DNA from: Streptomyces sp. B93
Lineage (GTDB): Bacteria; Actinomycetota; Actinomycetes; Streptomycetales; Streptomycetaceae
Direction of reading: 5' to 3'
Length of the DNA stretch: 64,000 nt
Assembly (NCBI RefSeq): GCF_018070565.1
Contig: NZ_JAGPXL010000027.1
Location: forward strand, 1-64,000
Position numbers and translations under genes: made by a program
Shown here: one piece after another, positions 15,165 through 24,388 of the stretch
Position numbering within the stretch: position 1 is the first letter of the stretch
How the letters are laid out: the number at the start of each line of letters is the position of its first letter
Notes under the pieces: generated by a model
Told to the model about the DNA's origin: nothing
Databases searched by the model: none
The model's input: the letters and a program-made list of their open reading frames with translations, nothing else

Positions 15165-16700
15165 ATGACGGCACCGGTTCTCCCGGCCGCCTTCGGGTTC
15201 CTGGCCTCCGCCCGCACGGGCGGGGGTCCGGCCCCGGACGCGGCCTTCGCGACCCGCGGCGACCGCACCGTCATCGGCGCACGGCTGCGGCGGCAGTCAC
15301 TCGCCGCCACGCTGGTGCACCCGCCCGAGAGCATCCCCGAGACCGCGCACGCGCAGGACGCGGACACCGCCGTCCTGGTCGCCGGGGAGCTGTACAACCG
15401 CGCCGAGCTGCTGTCGGTGCTGCCCGCGGGCACCGCCCCCGAGGGCGACGCCCAGCTGCTGCTGGAACTGCTGCACCGCTACGGGCCGCACGCCTTCCGG
15501 CTGGTCAACGGGCGGTTCGCGGCACTCGCCCAGACCGGTGACCGGGTGCTGCTGGCCACCGACCACGCCGGTTCGGTGCCGCTGTACGTACGGCTCGCCC
15601 CGGGCGAGGTCAACGCGGCCACCGAGGCCAAGACACTCGCCGGGGACGCGACCACCCCGCGCGGCTTCCCGCTGGCCGACGCGCGGCGGGTGCCCGGCCT
15701 GACCGGCGTCTACCAGGTGCCCGCGGGCACCGTCCTCGACATCGGCCTGGAGTCGGGCACCGCCGAGGCGCACCGTACCTGGACCCCGCCGCTGGCCCGC
15801 CGCGTCCTGCCCGAGCGGGAGGCGGTCGACGCGGTGCGTACGGCGCTCCAGCGGGCCTGCGCGGCCCGGGTCCCGGCGGGCGGCACGCCCCTGGTGGTGC
15901 TGTCCGGCGGCATCGACTCCTCCGGGGTCGCGGCCTGCGCGCACCGCGCCGCCGGGGCGCTGGACACGGTGTCCATGGGCACCGACACCGCCGACGAGTT
16001 CCCCGAGGCCCGCACGGTCGCCGAGCACCTGGGCTCCCGGCACCGGGAGATCACGGTGCCCACCGAGGACCTGCTGGCCCAACTGCCGTACGCCGTGTGG
16101 GCCTCGGAGTCGGCGGACCCGGACATCATCGAGTACCTGCTGCCGCTGGTCGCGCTCTACCGCGCGCTCGACGGCCCGCCCCGCCGCATCCTCACCGGCT
16201 ACGGCGCGGACATCCCGCTCGCGGGCATGCACCGCGAGGACCGGCTGCCGGACCTGGACACCGCCGTGGCGTACGACATGGCGACCTTCGACGGCCTCAA
16301 CGAGATGTCCCCGGTGCTGTCGGCGGTCACCGGGCACTGGACCACCCACCCCTACTGGGACCGGGACGTGCTCGACCTGCTGGTCTCGCTGGAGGCGGGG
16401 CTCAAGCGGCGGCACGGCCGGGACAAGTGGGTGCTGCGGGAGGCGATGGCCGGCGCGCTGCCCGCCGAGACCGTGCTGCGGCCCAAGCTCGGGGTGCACG
16501 AGGGCTCCGGCACCACGTCCTCGTTCTCCGCGCTGCTCGTCGCCCACGGCGTCGCCGAGCCGTCGGTCCACAAGGCCAAGCAGCGGGTGGTCCGGGAGCT
16601 GTTCGGCCGCACCGTCGCGGCCGGACGGCACCCGTCGGGGGTGAGCACCGCCGAGGTGGTGCGGTCCGTGGCCGACGGTCTCGCCCGGGGGGCGGCGTGA
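15165..16700 (+). CDS. bls2: Beta-lactam synthetase
   Basis: A 511-residue homologue of class B asparagine synthetase that closes the beta-lactam ring of carboxyethylarginine using ATP, giving deoxyguanidinoproclavaminate. The N-terminal domain resembles the Ntn glutaminase fold but lacks the nucleophilic Cys at position 2 (it begins MTAPVLP), as expected because no ammonia is used. The C-terminal domain has the PP-loop VVLSGGIDSSG and the late catalytic-lysine region RPKLGVHEGSG. Length agrees with S. clavuligerus BLS (about 513). It starts 2 bp after ceaS and is probably co-transcribed. Confidence 0.96.
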   Translation: MTAPVLPAAFGFLASARTGGGPAPDAAFATRGDRTVIGARLRRQSLAATLVHPPESIPETAHAQDADTAVLVAGELYNRAELLSVLPAGTAPEGDAQLLLELLHRYGPHAFRLVNGRFAALAQTGDRVLLATDHAGSVPLYVRLAPGEVNAATEAKTLAGDATTPRGFPLADARRVPGLTGVYQVPAGTVLDIGLESGTAEAHRTWTPPLARRVLPEREAVDAVRTALQRACAARVPAGGTPLVVLSGGIDSSGVAACAHRAAGALDTVSMGTDTADEFPEARTVAEHLGSRHREITVPTEDLLAQLPYAVWASESADPDIIEYLLPLVALYRALDGPPRRILTGYGADIPLAGMHREDRLPDLDTAVAYDMATFDGLNEMSPVLSAVTGHWTTHPYWDRDVLDLLVSLEAGLKRRHGRDKWVLREAMAGALPAETVLRPKLGVHEGSGTTSSFSALLVAHGVAEPSVHKAKQRVVRELFGRTVAAGRHPSGVSTAEVVRSVADGLARGAA

Positions 16701-16772
16701 CGGCGCCCGCCCGCCGGGTCCCGTTCCCGGCCGCCGTCGATTCCCATGATTCCCAGGAGGGGAGCTGAAGCC

Positions 16773-17711
16773 GTGGAGCGCATCGACTCGCACGTCTCAC
16801 CCCGCTACGCCCAGATCCCCACGTTCATGCGGCTGCCGCACGAGCCGGACCCCCGTGGCTACGACGTCGTGGTCATCGGGGCGCCCTACGACGGCGGCAC
16901 CAGCTACCGGCCCGGCGCCCGGTTCGGGCCGCGGGCCATCCGCAACGAGTCGGGGCTCATTCACGGTGTCGGCATCGACCGCGGCCCCGGCACCTTCGAC
17001 CTGATCAACTGCGCCGACGGCGGGGACATCGACCTCACCCCGTTCGACATGAACATCGCCATCGAGACGGCGCGGGAGCACCTGTCCGGGCTGCTGAAGC
17101 ACAACGCCGCCTTCCTGATGCTGGGCGGCGACCACTCGCTGACGGTGGCGGCGCTGCGGGCGGTGGCCGAGCAGCACGGCCCGGTCGCCGTGGTGCACCT
17201 GGACGCCCACTCCGACACCAACCCGGCCTTCTACGGCGGCCGTTACCACCACGGCACACCGTTCCGGCACGGCATCGACGAGAAGCTCGTCGACCCGTCG
17301 GCGATGGTCCAGATCGGCATCCGGGGCCACAACCCCAAGCCGGACTCCCTGGACTACGCCCGCGGCCACGGCGTACGCGTCGTCACGGCCGACGAGTTCG
17401 GCGACCTGGGCGTGCGCGGCACCGCCGACCTGATCCGGGAGCGGGTGGGCGGGCGGCCGGTGTACGTGTCCGTCGACGTCGACGTGGTGGACCCGGCGTT
17501 CGCCCCCGGCACCGGCACGCCCGCGCCGGGCGGGCTCAGCTCGCGCGAGGTGCTGGCGCTGCTGCGCTGCGTCGGGGACCTCAAGCCGGTCGGCTTCGAC
17601 GTGATGGAGGTGTCGCCGCTCTACGACCACGGCGGGATCACCTCCGTACTGGCCACCGAGATCGGGGCCGAGCTGCTCTACCAGTACGCCCGCGCCCACC
17701 GCACCCAGTGA
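16773..17711 (+). CDS. pah2: Proclavaminate amidinohydrolase
   Basis: A 312-residue arginase/agmatinase-family enzyme. It removes urea from guanidinoproclavaminate to give proclavaminate. The GTG start at 16773 follows a strong AGGAGGGGAG and gives the family length. The two-manganese site is complete: GGDHS (His121), HLDAHSDT (Asp144, His146, Asp148) and SVDVDVVDPAF. The last codons (HRTQ-stop) form the first unit of an 11-bp tandem repeat; the S. clavuligerus protein continues one residue further as I recall it. Confidence 0.96.
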   Translation: MERIDSHVSPRYAQIPTFMRLPHEPDPRGYDVVVIGAPYDGGTSYRPGARFGPRAIRNESGLIHGVGIDRGPGTFDLINCADGGDIDLTPFDMNIAIETAREHLSGLLKHNAAFLMLGGDHSLTVAALRAVAEQHGPVAVVHLDAHSDTNPAFYGGRYHHGTPFRHGIDEKLVDPSAMVQIGIRGHNPKPDSLDYARGHGVRVVTADEFGDLGVRGTADLIRERVGGRPVYVSVDVDVVDPAFAPGTGTPAPGGLSSREVLALLRCVGDLKPVGFDVMEVSPLYDHGGITSVLATEIGAELLYQYARAHRTQ

Positions 17712-17753
17712 GCACCCAGTGAGCACCCAGTGAGCACCCAGTGAGCACAGTGA
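17701..17753 (+). repeat. 11-bp tandem repeat carrying the pah stop codon
   Basis: GCACCCAGTGA is repeated exactly four times (17701, 17712, 17723, 17734), followed by a shortened copy at 17745-17753. The first copy contains the pah stop. Because 11 is not a multiple of three, successive TGA triplets fall in all three frames. The repeat fills most of the pah-cas gap. Confidence 0.9.
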
Positions 17754-17775
17754 GATGTGAAGGAGACACCGCGTC

Positions 17776-18753
17776 ATGACCTCTCCGATAGTCGACTGCA
17801 CCCCGTTCCGTGCGGAGCTGCTCGCGCTCGCCGCGGAGCTTCCCCAGGTGCCGCGCGCCGATCTGTACGGGTTCCTGGAGAAGGCCGGGGAGCTGTCCGG
17901 GCGGCTGCCGCGGGAACTGGCGGCCGTGCTGGACGCGTTCAACGAGCGGGGCAGCGAGGACGGGTACCTCGTGCTGCGCGGCCTGCCCGTGGACGAGTCC
18001 GAGCTGCCGCCCACGCCCACCACCACCCCGGCGCCGGTGGACCGTCCACTGCTGGTGATGGAGGCGATGCTGGCGCTGACCGGCCGCCGCCTCGGGCTGC
18101 ACACGGGGTACCAGGAGCTGCGCTCCGGCACGGTCTACCACGACGTGTACCCGTCGCCGGGCGCCCACTACCTGTCCTCGGAGACCTCCGAGACCCTGCT
18201 GGAGTTCCACACGGAGATGGCGTACCACGTCCTCCAGCCGAACTACGTCATGCTGGCCTGCTCCCGCGCGGACCACGAGCGCCGCGCGGAGACGCTCGTG
18301 GGGTCGGTGCGCAAGGCGCTGCGGCTGCTCGACGACGAGACGCGGACCCGGCTGTTCGACCGCAAGCTGCCGTGCTGTGTGGACGTGGCGTTCCGCGGCG
18401 GGATCGAAGACCCGGGCGCGATCGCCCAGGTCAAGCCGTTGTACGGCGATGTGGACGACCCCTGCCTGGGGTACGACCGGGAGCTGCTGGCGCCGGTCGA
18501 CCCGCTGGACAAGGAGGCCGTGGCGGTGCTGTCGAAGGCGCTGGACGAGGTGACGGTGAGTGTGAAGCTCGTCCCCGGCGATGTGCTGATCATCGACAAC
18601 TTCCGCACCACGCACGCCCGTACGCCGTTCTCGCCGCGGTGGGACGGCAAGGACCGGTGGCTGCACCGGGTGTACATCCGGACCGACCGGGCGGGGCAGC
18701 TGTCCGGCGGGGAGCGGGCGGGCGACGTGGTGTCGTTCACGCCTCGCGGCTGA
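17776..18753 (+). CDS. cas2: Clavaminate synthase
   Basis: A 325-residue Fe(II)/2-oxoglutarate oxygenase. It performs the hydroxylation before Pah, then oxidative cyclisation and desaturation of proclavaminate to clavaminate. Iron ligands are His145, Glu147 (EFHTEMAY) and His280 (RTTHARTPF), and Arg294 is the likely 2-oxoglutarate ligand (WDGKDRWLHRVY). A good GAAGGAG ribosome-binding site precedes the ATG. The only cas gene in the window lies directly after pah, as cas2 does in S. clavuligerus. A GC-rich hairpin follows the stop. Confidence 0.96.
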   Translation: MTSPIVDCTPFRAELLALAAELPQVPRADLYGFLEKAGELSGRLPRELAAVLDAFNERGSEDGYLVLRGLPVDESELPPTPTTTPAPVDRPLLVMEAMLALTGRRLGLHTGYQELRSGTVYHDVYPSPGAHYLSSETSETLLEFHTEMAYHVLQPNYVMLACSRADHERRAETLVGSVRKALRLLDDETRTRLFDRKLPCCVDVAFRGGIEDPGAIAQVKPLYGDVDDPCLGYDRELLAPVDPLDKEAVAVLSKALDEVTVSVKLVPGDVLIIDNFRTTHARTPFSPRWDGKDRWLHRVYIRTDRAGQLSGGERAGDVVSFTPRG

Positions 18754-18768
18754 CCGTCGTAGCGTTTC

Positions 18769-18815
18769 GGCCCCCGCCGTGGCCGCCGGCTCGTCCGGGT
18801 GGCGCGGCGGGGGCC
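18769..18815 (+). terminator. Hairpin downstream of cas
   Basis: GGCCCCCGCCG (18769-18779) pairs perfectly with 18805-18815, an 11-bp stem with a structured 25-nt loop, beginning 15 bases after the cas stop. It probably ends or attenuates the ceaS-bls-pah-cas transcript before oat. Confidence 0.55.
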
Positions 18816-18920
18816 GTCGCGCGTCCCCGGCATGCGTGAGCGGCGTGCGCGAGCGGGCGTGCATGACTATGCCGCACAATGGGAAACAATGCAGCGACCG
18901 TCGTCCTCCCTGAAGGAGAC

Positions 18921-20096
18921 ATGCACATGCCCGAGTCCACACCCCGGGGATTCGTCGTCCACACCGCGCCGGTGGGTCTGGCCGACGACGGCCGGGACGA
19001 CTTCACCGTGCTCGCCTCCACCGCCCCGGCGGTGGTCAGCGCGGTCTTCACCCGCTCCCGGTTCGCCGGGCCGAGCGTGCTGCTGAGCCGGGAGGCGGCC
19101 GCCGACGGGCGGGCGCGCGGCGTGGTGGTGGTGGCCCGCAACGCCAACGTGGCCACCGGAAGGGAGGGCGAGGCCAACGCCCGCGAGGTGCGCGAGTCCG
19201 TCGCCCGGGCGATCGGGGTGCCCGGGGACGAGCTGCTGATCGCCTCCACCGGGGTGATCGGCCGCCAGTACCCGATGCCGCGCATCCGGGACCACATCAA
19301 GACGCTGACCTGGCCCTTCCCCGAGGGCGGCTTCGACCGGGCGGCCCGCGCGATCATGACGACCGACACCCGGCCGAAGGAGGTCCGGGTGAGCGTCGGC
19401 CCGGCGACCCTGGTGGGCATCGCCAAGGGCGTCGGCATGCTGGAGCCGGACATGGCGACGCTGCTGACGTTCTTCGCCACGGACGCCCGGCTCGACCCGG
19501 CCGAGCAGGACCGGATCTTCCGGCGGGTGATGGACCGCACCTTCAACGCGGTGAGCATTGACACGGACACCTCCACCAGCGACACGGCGGTGCTGTTCGC
19601 CAACGGGCTGGCCGGGGACGTCGATCCGGCCGCGTTCGAGGAGGCGCTCCACACGGCCGCGCTGACCCTGGTGAAGGACATCGCCAGCGACGGCGAGGGC
19701 GCGAGCAAGCTGATCGAGGTCCAGGTCACCGGCGCCCGCGACACGGCCCAGGCCAAACGGGTCGGCAAGACGGTCGTCAACTCGCCCCTGGTCAAGACGG
19801 CGGTGCACGGCAGCGACCCCAACTGGGGCCGGGTCGCCATGGCGATCGGCAAGTGCTCCGACGACACCGACATCGACCAGGACCGGGTCCGCATCCGCTT
19901 CGGCGACGTGGTGGTCTACCCGACCGGGGAGAGCGGCGAGGACGACGAGACCCTGCGCGCCGCCGTCGCCGAACACCTGAAGGGCGACGAGGTCGTCATC
20001 GGCATCGACCTCGCCGTCTCGGACGGCGAGTTCACGGTGTACGGCTGCGACCTGACGGAGGGCTACGTCCGCCTCAACTCGGAGTACACGACCTGA
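18921..20096 (+). CDS. oat2: Ornithine acetyltransferase of the clavulanic-acid cluster
   Basis: A 391-residue ArgJ-family Ntn hydrolase. It transfers the acetyl group between N-acetylornithine and glutamate. In the cluster it is thought to modulate arginine supply; acyl-transfer roles have also been proposed. The autocleavage and catalytic residue is Thr180 in LEPDMATLL. The conserved HGSDPNWGR and C-terminal GYVRLNSEYTT are present. The ATG at 18921 follows GAAGGAG by 5 bases; an earlier in-frame ATG at 18879 lacks such a site. It is 167 bp from cas, so it may have its own promoter. Confidence 0.94.
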   Translation: MHMPESTPRGFVVHTAPVGLADDGRDDFTVLASTAPAVVSAVFTRSRFAGPSVLLSREAAADGRARGVVVVARNANVATGREGEANAREVRESVARAIGVPGDELLIASTGVIGRQYPMPRIRDHIKTLTWPFPEGGFDRAARAIMTTDTRPKEVRVSVGPATLVGIAKGVGMLEPDMATLLTFFATDARLDPAEQDRIFRRVMDRTFNAVSIDTDTSTSDTAVLFANGLAGDVDPAAFEEALHTAALTLVKDIASDGEGASKLIEVQVTGARDTAQAKRVGKTVVNSPLVKTAVHGSDPNWGRVAMAIGKCSDDTDIDQDRVRIRFGDVVVYPTGESGEDDETLRAAVAEHLKGDEVVIGIDLAVSDGEFTVYGCDLTEGYVRLNSEYTT

Positions 20097-20220
20097 CCCA
20101 CGCCTCTCCCGGGCTATACCGACCCCCACCCGGCTATGCGCACCCCCCGCTCCGGGCCCCGCACGGACGCCCGCCGGTCGCACGATGGGCTGACGGCAAC
20201 CGCGTGAGGGGTGGAGGGAC

Positions 20221-21873
20221 ATGGAGAGCACAGGCGAGGGGTTCGGCGCGGCGGTGCGGGGGGTGGTCGCGCCGAGCGGGGAGACGGGCGGCACGCTGCG
20301 GCTCGTGCGGACGGACGACTTCGACTCACTGGACCCCGGGAACACGTACTACGCCTACACCTGGAACTTTCTTCGCCTCGTCGGCCGGACCCTGGTCACC
20401 TTCGACACCGCCCCCGGCAAGGCCGGGCAGCGGCTGGTGCCGGACCTGGCCGAGGCGTTGGGGGAGCCGTCGGAGGGCGGCCGGGTGTGGACGTACCGGC
20501 TGCGGGAGGGGCTGCGGTTCGAGGACGGTACGGCCGTCACCTCCGCGGACGTCAAGTACGCCATCGCGCGCAGCAACTACGGCACCGACGTGCTGGGCGC
20601 CGGGCCGACGTACTTCCGGCATCTGCTGGGCACCGACTTCGGCGGGCCCTGGCGGGAGCCGGACGTCGACGGGCCGGTGACGCTGGAGACGCCCGACGAG
20701 CGGACGCTGGTGTTCCGGCTGCGTGAGCCCTTCGCCGGGATGGACCTGCTGGCGACCATGCCGAGCACCACGCCCGTGCCGCGCAAGCTGGACACCGGCG
20801 CGGAGTACCGGCTGCGGCCGGTGGCGACGGGGCCGTACCGGGTCGCGTCCTACACCCGTGGCGAGCTGGCCGTGCTGGAACCCAACCCCCACTGGGACCC
20901 GGCCACCGACCCGGTACGGGTGCGGCGGGCCGCCCGGATCGAGGTCCACCTCGGCAAGGACCCGCACGAGGTGGACCGGATGCTGCTGGACGGCGCCGCC
21001 CACGTCGACCTGGCCGGGTTCGGGGTGCAGCCCTCGACGCAGGAGCGCATCCTCGCCGACCCGGCGCTGCGCGCCCACGCCGACAACCCGCTGACCGGCT
21101 TCACCTGGATCTACTGCCTGTCCAGCCGGATCGCCCCGTTCGACGACGTGCACTGCCGGCGGGCCGTCCAGTTCGCCACCGACAAGGCCGCCATGCAGGA
21201 GGCGTACGGTGGTCCCGTGGGCGGTGACATCGCCACCACGATCCTGCCGCCGACCCTCGACGGCCACCGCCCCTTCGACCGCTACCCGGTCGGCCCGGAC
21301 GGCACCGGCGACCTGGAGGCCGCCCGCGCCGAACTCAGGGCCGCGGGCATGCCGGACGGCTTCCGGACGAAGATCGCCGCGCGCAAGGACCGGCTGAAGG
21401 AGTACCGCGCCGCCGAGGCGCTGGCGGCCGGGCTCGCCCGGGTCGGGATCGAGGCGGAGGTGCTGGACTTCCCCTCCGGCGACTACTTCGACCGCTACGG
21501 TGGCTGCCCGGAGTACCTGCGTGAGCACGGCATCGGCATCATCATGTTCGGCTGGGGCGCCGACTTCCCCGACGGCTACGGCTTCCTCCAGCAGATCGTC
21601 GACGGCCGGGCCATCAAGGAACGCGGCAACCAGAACATGGGCGAACTCGACGACCCCGAGATCAACGCCCTGCTCGACGAGGGCGCCCGGTGCGGCGACC
21701 CGGCCCGGCGCGCGGAGATCTGGCACACCATCGACCGGCTGACGATGGACCACGCCGTGATCGTGCCGTACCTGTACCCGCGCTCCCTGCTCTACCGCCA
21801 CCCGGACACCCGCAACGTCTATGTCACCGGCTCCTTCGGGATGTACGACTACGTGGCGCTCGGCGCGGGCTGA
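20221..21873 (+). CDS. oppA1: OppA1, peptide-binding-protein-like
   Basis: A 550-residue SBP_bac_5 family protein, paralogous to OppA2 in this cluster. Shared features are the N-terminal GGTLRLVRTDDFDSLDP, WTYRLREGLRFEDGTAVTSA and the GWGADFPDGYGFL region. In S. clavuligerus both OppA genes are needed for clavulanic acid and may bind peptides or an intermediate. No Sec, Tat or lipoprotein signal is visible: the N-terminus MESTGEGFGAAVRG is hydrophilic, so it may be cytoplasmic. GGAGGG precedes the ATG. Its last 25 bp overlap the end of convergent claR. Confidence 0.92.
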   Translation: MESTGEGFGAAVRGVVAPSGETGGTLRLVRTDDFDSLDPGNTYYAYTWNFLRLVGRTLVTFDTAPGKAGQRLVPDLAEALGEPSEGGRVWTYRLREGLRFEDGTAVTSADVKYAIARSNYGTDVLGAGPTYFRHLLGTDFGGPWREPDVDGPVTLETPDERTLVFRLREPFAGMDLLATMPSTTPVPRKLDTGAEYRLRPVATGPYRVASYTRGELAVLEPNPHWDPATDPVRVRRAARIEVHLGKDPHEVDRMLLDGAAHVDLAGFGVQPSTQERILADPALRAHADNPLTGFTWIYCLSSRIAPFDDVHCRRAVQFATDKAAMQEAYGGPVGGDIATTILPPTLDGHRPFDRYPVGPDGTGDLEAARAELRAAGMPDGFRTKIAARKDRLKEYRAAEALAAGLARVGIEAEVLDFPSGDYFDRYGGCPEYLREHGIGIIMFGWGADFPDGYGFLQQIVDGRAIKERGNQNMGELDDPEINALLDEGARCGDPARRAEIWHTIDRLTMDHAVIVPYLYPRSLLYRHPDTRNVYVTGSFGMYDYVALGAG

Positions 21874-23282
21874 CGCGGCCGCCGGACCGGGCGGTACGGC
21901 ACCGCCGTCCGGTCCACCGACCGGCAGGTCAGGGCGGCGTCCTGGAACTCGCCCTCGGAGCGGTCGAGTTGCCGCAGGAAGCGCCGGGTCGGGCCGGTCA
22001 GGCTGGTGCCGCGCGGGCTGCGCAGCAGCAGCCGGGCGCCGAGGTCCTGCTCCAGCCGGTGGATACGGCGGGTCAGCGCGGACTGGCTGATGGAGAGCAC
22101 GGCCGCGGCCCGGTTGATGGAGCCGTGCCGGGCCACCGCCCGCAGCAGATGGAGGTCCTCGACGTCCAGTTTGCGGGCCCCCGGCGGCATCCCGGGTGAC
22201 GGTTCCGCGCCGGGGTCCGTCCCGGGGCGCCGGCCGGACTGCTCGGCGTACCAGCGGGCCCACCAGCTCTCGTGCAGCAGGTCCCGGTGCCGTTCGGCGA
22301 AGCGCCGCAGATGGCTGTCGGCGATCAGTGCCGCCAGCCGTGCGGCGAGCGCGCGCGGCACGATCGTGGGGTCGACGAGCAGGCTGGTGGTGCGGCGCGG
22401 GCGTTCGACCAGGGAGCGTCGCACCAGCGACGGGGCGAGCACGGCCGGGTGGGTGGGCGAGCCCAGGCCCATGGCGTCCCCGCGGCGCAGGATGCCCCGG
22501 GCCACGGAGGCGCCGGTGACCTGGAGCCGGGCGGGGGCGGGCAGTCCGGCCGCCTGGAAGACCCGGGCGACCAGGACCTCGGCGCCGGGCCCGGTCTCGG
22601 ACACCCAGTTCTCCTCGCGCAGGTCGCCGAGGGAGACCTGGTCGTGGCCCGCCAGCGGGTGGTCCCTGGGCAGGATGACCCACAGCGGGTCGTCGAGTAT
22701 GTGGTGGCCGCGGGTGGCCCGCTCCACCGGCTCGCGCGGTGGTCCGAGGCTCCAGGTGCAGGCCGCGTCGACCTGGTAGCCCGCCAGCTCGGCCACCGCC
22801 TGGTGCGGGGAGTGGTGACGCACCGACAGCAGCAGGCCCAGGGTGGCCGCCGCGTCCTCCACGACCTGGTCGGGCAGCGGCTCGGTGGTGGCGATGGACA
22901 GCACCTCGGGCGCGTCGACGGCCTCGCTGCCGTGACCGAAGATGTGGGTGCGGGCGGCGAGGTCGATCTGGTGGAAGAAGCGGCGCCCGGCGGCCAGCAT
23001 CCGGGAGCCCGCCGCCGACAGCCGCGCGGTGTGTCCGCCCCGCAGGGTCAGCGGCGTTCCGACCGCCCGGTCCAGCCGGTCCAGGCGCCGCTCCACGCTG
23101 CCGTGCCGGGTGCCGGTGCGCCGCGCCACCTCGGCGAGGTCGCCGCACTGTCCGACCGCGTCCAGCAGCGCCAGCTCGGCCCGGCTGAAGGGCGCCAGGA
23201 TCTCCGTAGGGCATTCGTCCCGACCGGCAATGGAATTCGGCTCTGCACGAAGGTCTGCACGAAACTCTGACTCGATATACAA
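21849..23282 (-). CDS. claR: ClaR, LysR-type activator of late clavulanic-acid genes
   Basis: A 477-residue LysR-type regulator with two DNA-binding segments, as described for ClaR. The N-terminal one covers about 33-80 (AELALLDAVGQCGDLAEVAR, HGSVERRLDRLD) and the C-terminal one about 385-440 (DVEDLHLLRAVARHGSINRA, SQSALTRRIHRLEQDLGARL). A substrate-binding-like domain lies between. In S. clavuligerus ClaR activates the late genes and is itself under CcaR. The start may be later than annotated, since the known protein is somewhat shorter. No TTA codon is seen. It lies downstream of cad on the same strand. Confidence 0.92.
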   Translation of the reverse strand: MYIESEFRADLRAEPNSIAGRDECPTEILAPFSRAELALLDAVGQCGDLAEVARRTGTRHGSVERRLDRLDRAVGTPLTLRGGHTARLSAAGSRMLAAGRRFFHQIDLAARTHIFGHGSEAVDAPEVLSIATTEPLPDQVVEDAAATLGLLLSVRHHSPHQAVAELAGYQVDAACTWSLGPPREPVERATRGHHILDDPLWVILPRDHPLAGHDQVSLGDLREENWVSETGPGAEVLVARVFQAAGLPAPARLQVTGASVARGILRRGDAMGLGSPTHPAVLAPSLVRRSLVERPRRTTSLLVDPTIVPRALAARLAALIADSHLRRFAERHRDLLHESWWARWYAEQSGRRPGTDPGAEPSPGMPPGARKLDVEDLHLLRAVARHGSINRAAAVLSISQSALTRRIHRLEQDLGARLLLRSPRGTSLTGPTRRFLRQLDRSEGEFQDAALTCRSVDRTAVPYRPVRRPRQPAPSAT

Positions 23283-23436
23283 AGTCGGTTCCCTTTTCCG
23301 TCGAGTTTCCGCCGGTGTCCGTCTTTCTCAAGGGCTGGAAATCGATCGTAGGGAACGGTCCTCTTCGGGCTCTCCTCAGCGCCCACGGCGGAGAGAACCC
23401 GAAGAGCGCGGCGACAGCCGAGGGTGGCGGGGAACC

Positions 23437-24183
23437 TCAGGCCTGGTCGGTGGGGCGGATGAAGATCTCGTTGACCGTCACGTGCGGGGGCGCGGTCACG
23501 GCGTAGCGCACGGCCTCGGCGATGTCGGTGCTCTCCAGCTTGCGCAGCCTGCTGATCCGCTCCTCGTACGCCGCCTTCGTCGGGGCGTGGGTGATGTGCC
23601 CGCGCAGCTCGGTGTCGGTGGTGCCGGGTTCGATGACGACGACGCGGACCCCGCGCTCGGTGACCTCCTGGCGCAGGGTCTCGCTGAAGGCGTTCACGGC
23701 GAACTTGGTCGCCTGGTAGACGCCCGCGAAGCGGGTGACCACGCGCCCGGCCATGGACGACATCTGCACCACCGTGCCCTTGCCGCGCAGCAGGTGCGGC
23801 AGGGCCTCTCGGGTCATGTACATCAGGCCCAGGAGGTTGGTGTCGACCATCCGGGTCCAGTCGGTGGTGTCGGCGTCCTCGATCGGGCCGAGCAGCATCA
23901 GGCCCGCGTTGTTCACCAGGACGTCCAGGCCGCCGAGGGCCGCCACGGTGGAGCGCACCGCCTCCGCCACGGCCGCCTGGTCGGTGACGTCGAGTGCGAG
24001 GACGTGGACCTTGGCCCCGGCGGCGGTCAGTTCGTCGGCGAGGGCGCGCAGCCGGTCGACGCGGCGGGCGGCGATCGCCACGGCGGCGCCCTCGGCGGCC
24101 AGTGCGCGGGCGGTGGCCTCACCGATCCCGGAGCTGGCACCGGTGACGAGCGCGACCTTGCCCTGAAGTGCGGATGACATCAT
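23437..24183 (-). CDS. cad: Clavulanic acid dehydrogenase (clavaldehyde reductase)
   Basis: A 248-residue short-chain dehydrogenase that reduces clavulanate-9-aldehyde to clavulanic acid with NADPH, the last step. Its features are the Rossmann motif TGASSGIGEAT, an AARR segment that favours NADPH, NNAG, and the catalytic Ser-Tyr-Lys set in QMSSMAG and YQATK. The C-terminus HVTVNEIFIRPTDQ matches the S. clavuligerus enzyme. It is divergent from cyp across about 200 bp, and claR follows 154 bp downstream. The gene is also called car. All active-site residues are intact. Confidence 0.96.
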   Translation of the reverse strand: MMSSALQGKVALVTGASSGIGEATARALAAEGAAVAIAARRVDRLRALADELTAAGAKVHVLALDVTDQAAVAEAVRSTVAALGGLDVLVNNAGLMLLGPIEDADTTDWTRMVDTNLLGLMYMTREALPHLLRGKGTVVQMSSMAGRVVTRFAGVYQATKFAVNAFSETLRQEVTERGVRVVVIEPGTTDTELRGHITHAPTKAAYEERISRLRKLESTDIAEAVRYAVTAPPHVTVNEIFIRPTDQA

Positions 24184-24388
24184 CTACCCCACATCGTGCG
24201 ACCGTTGACGGTTCTCGATTTCCCGTTCCCGGAAAGTCTCCAGGCGTGGGCGGCGGATTTCAGCGGCCTGGTTATGACAGTCCCGGCCGGGTTATGCGCG
24301 GCCGGTGGCCCGCCCGGCCCGGTCCCGGAGGGCTGCGGCAGATTGGCTGGACGACATGGCACGGCAGCTGTGCAGCGACGGGCGGTGG

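Noticed and set aside
20326..23331. 1001-codon open frame on the minus strand
   Set aside because: It covers oppA1 in antisense and claR in a wrong frame. There is no domain; the real genes explain the region.
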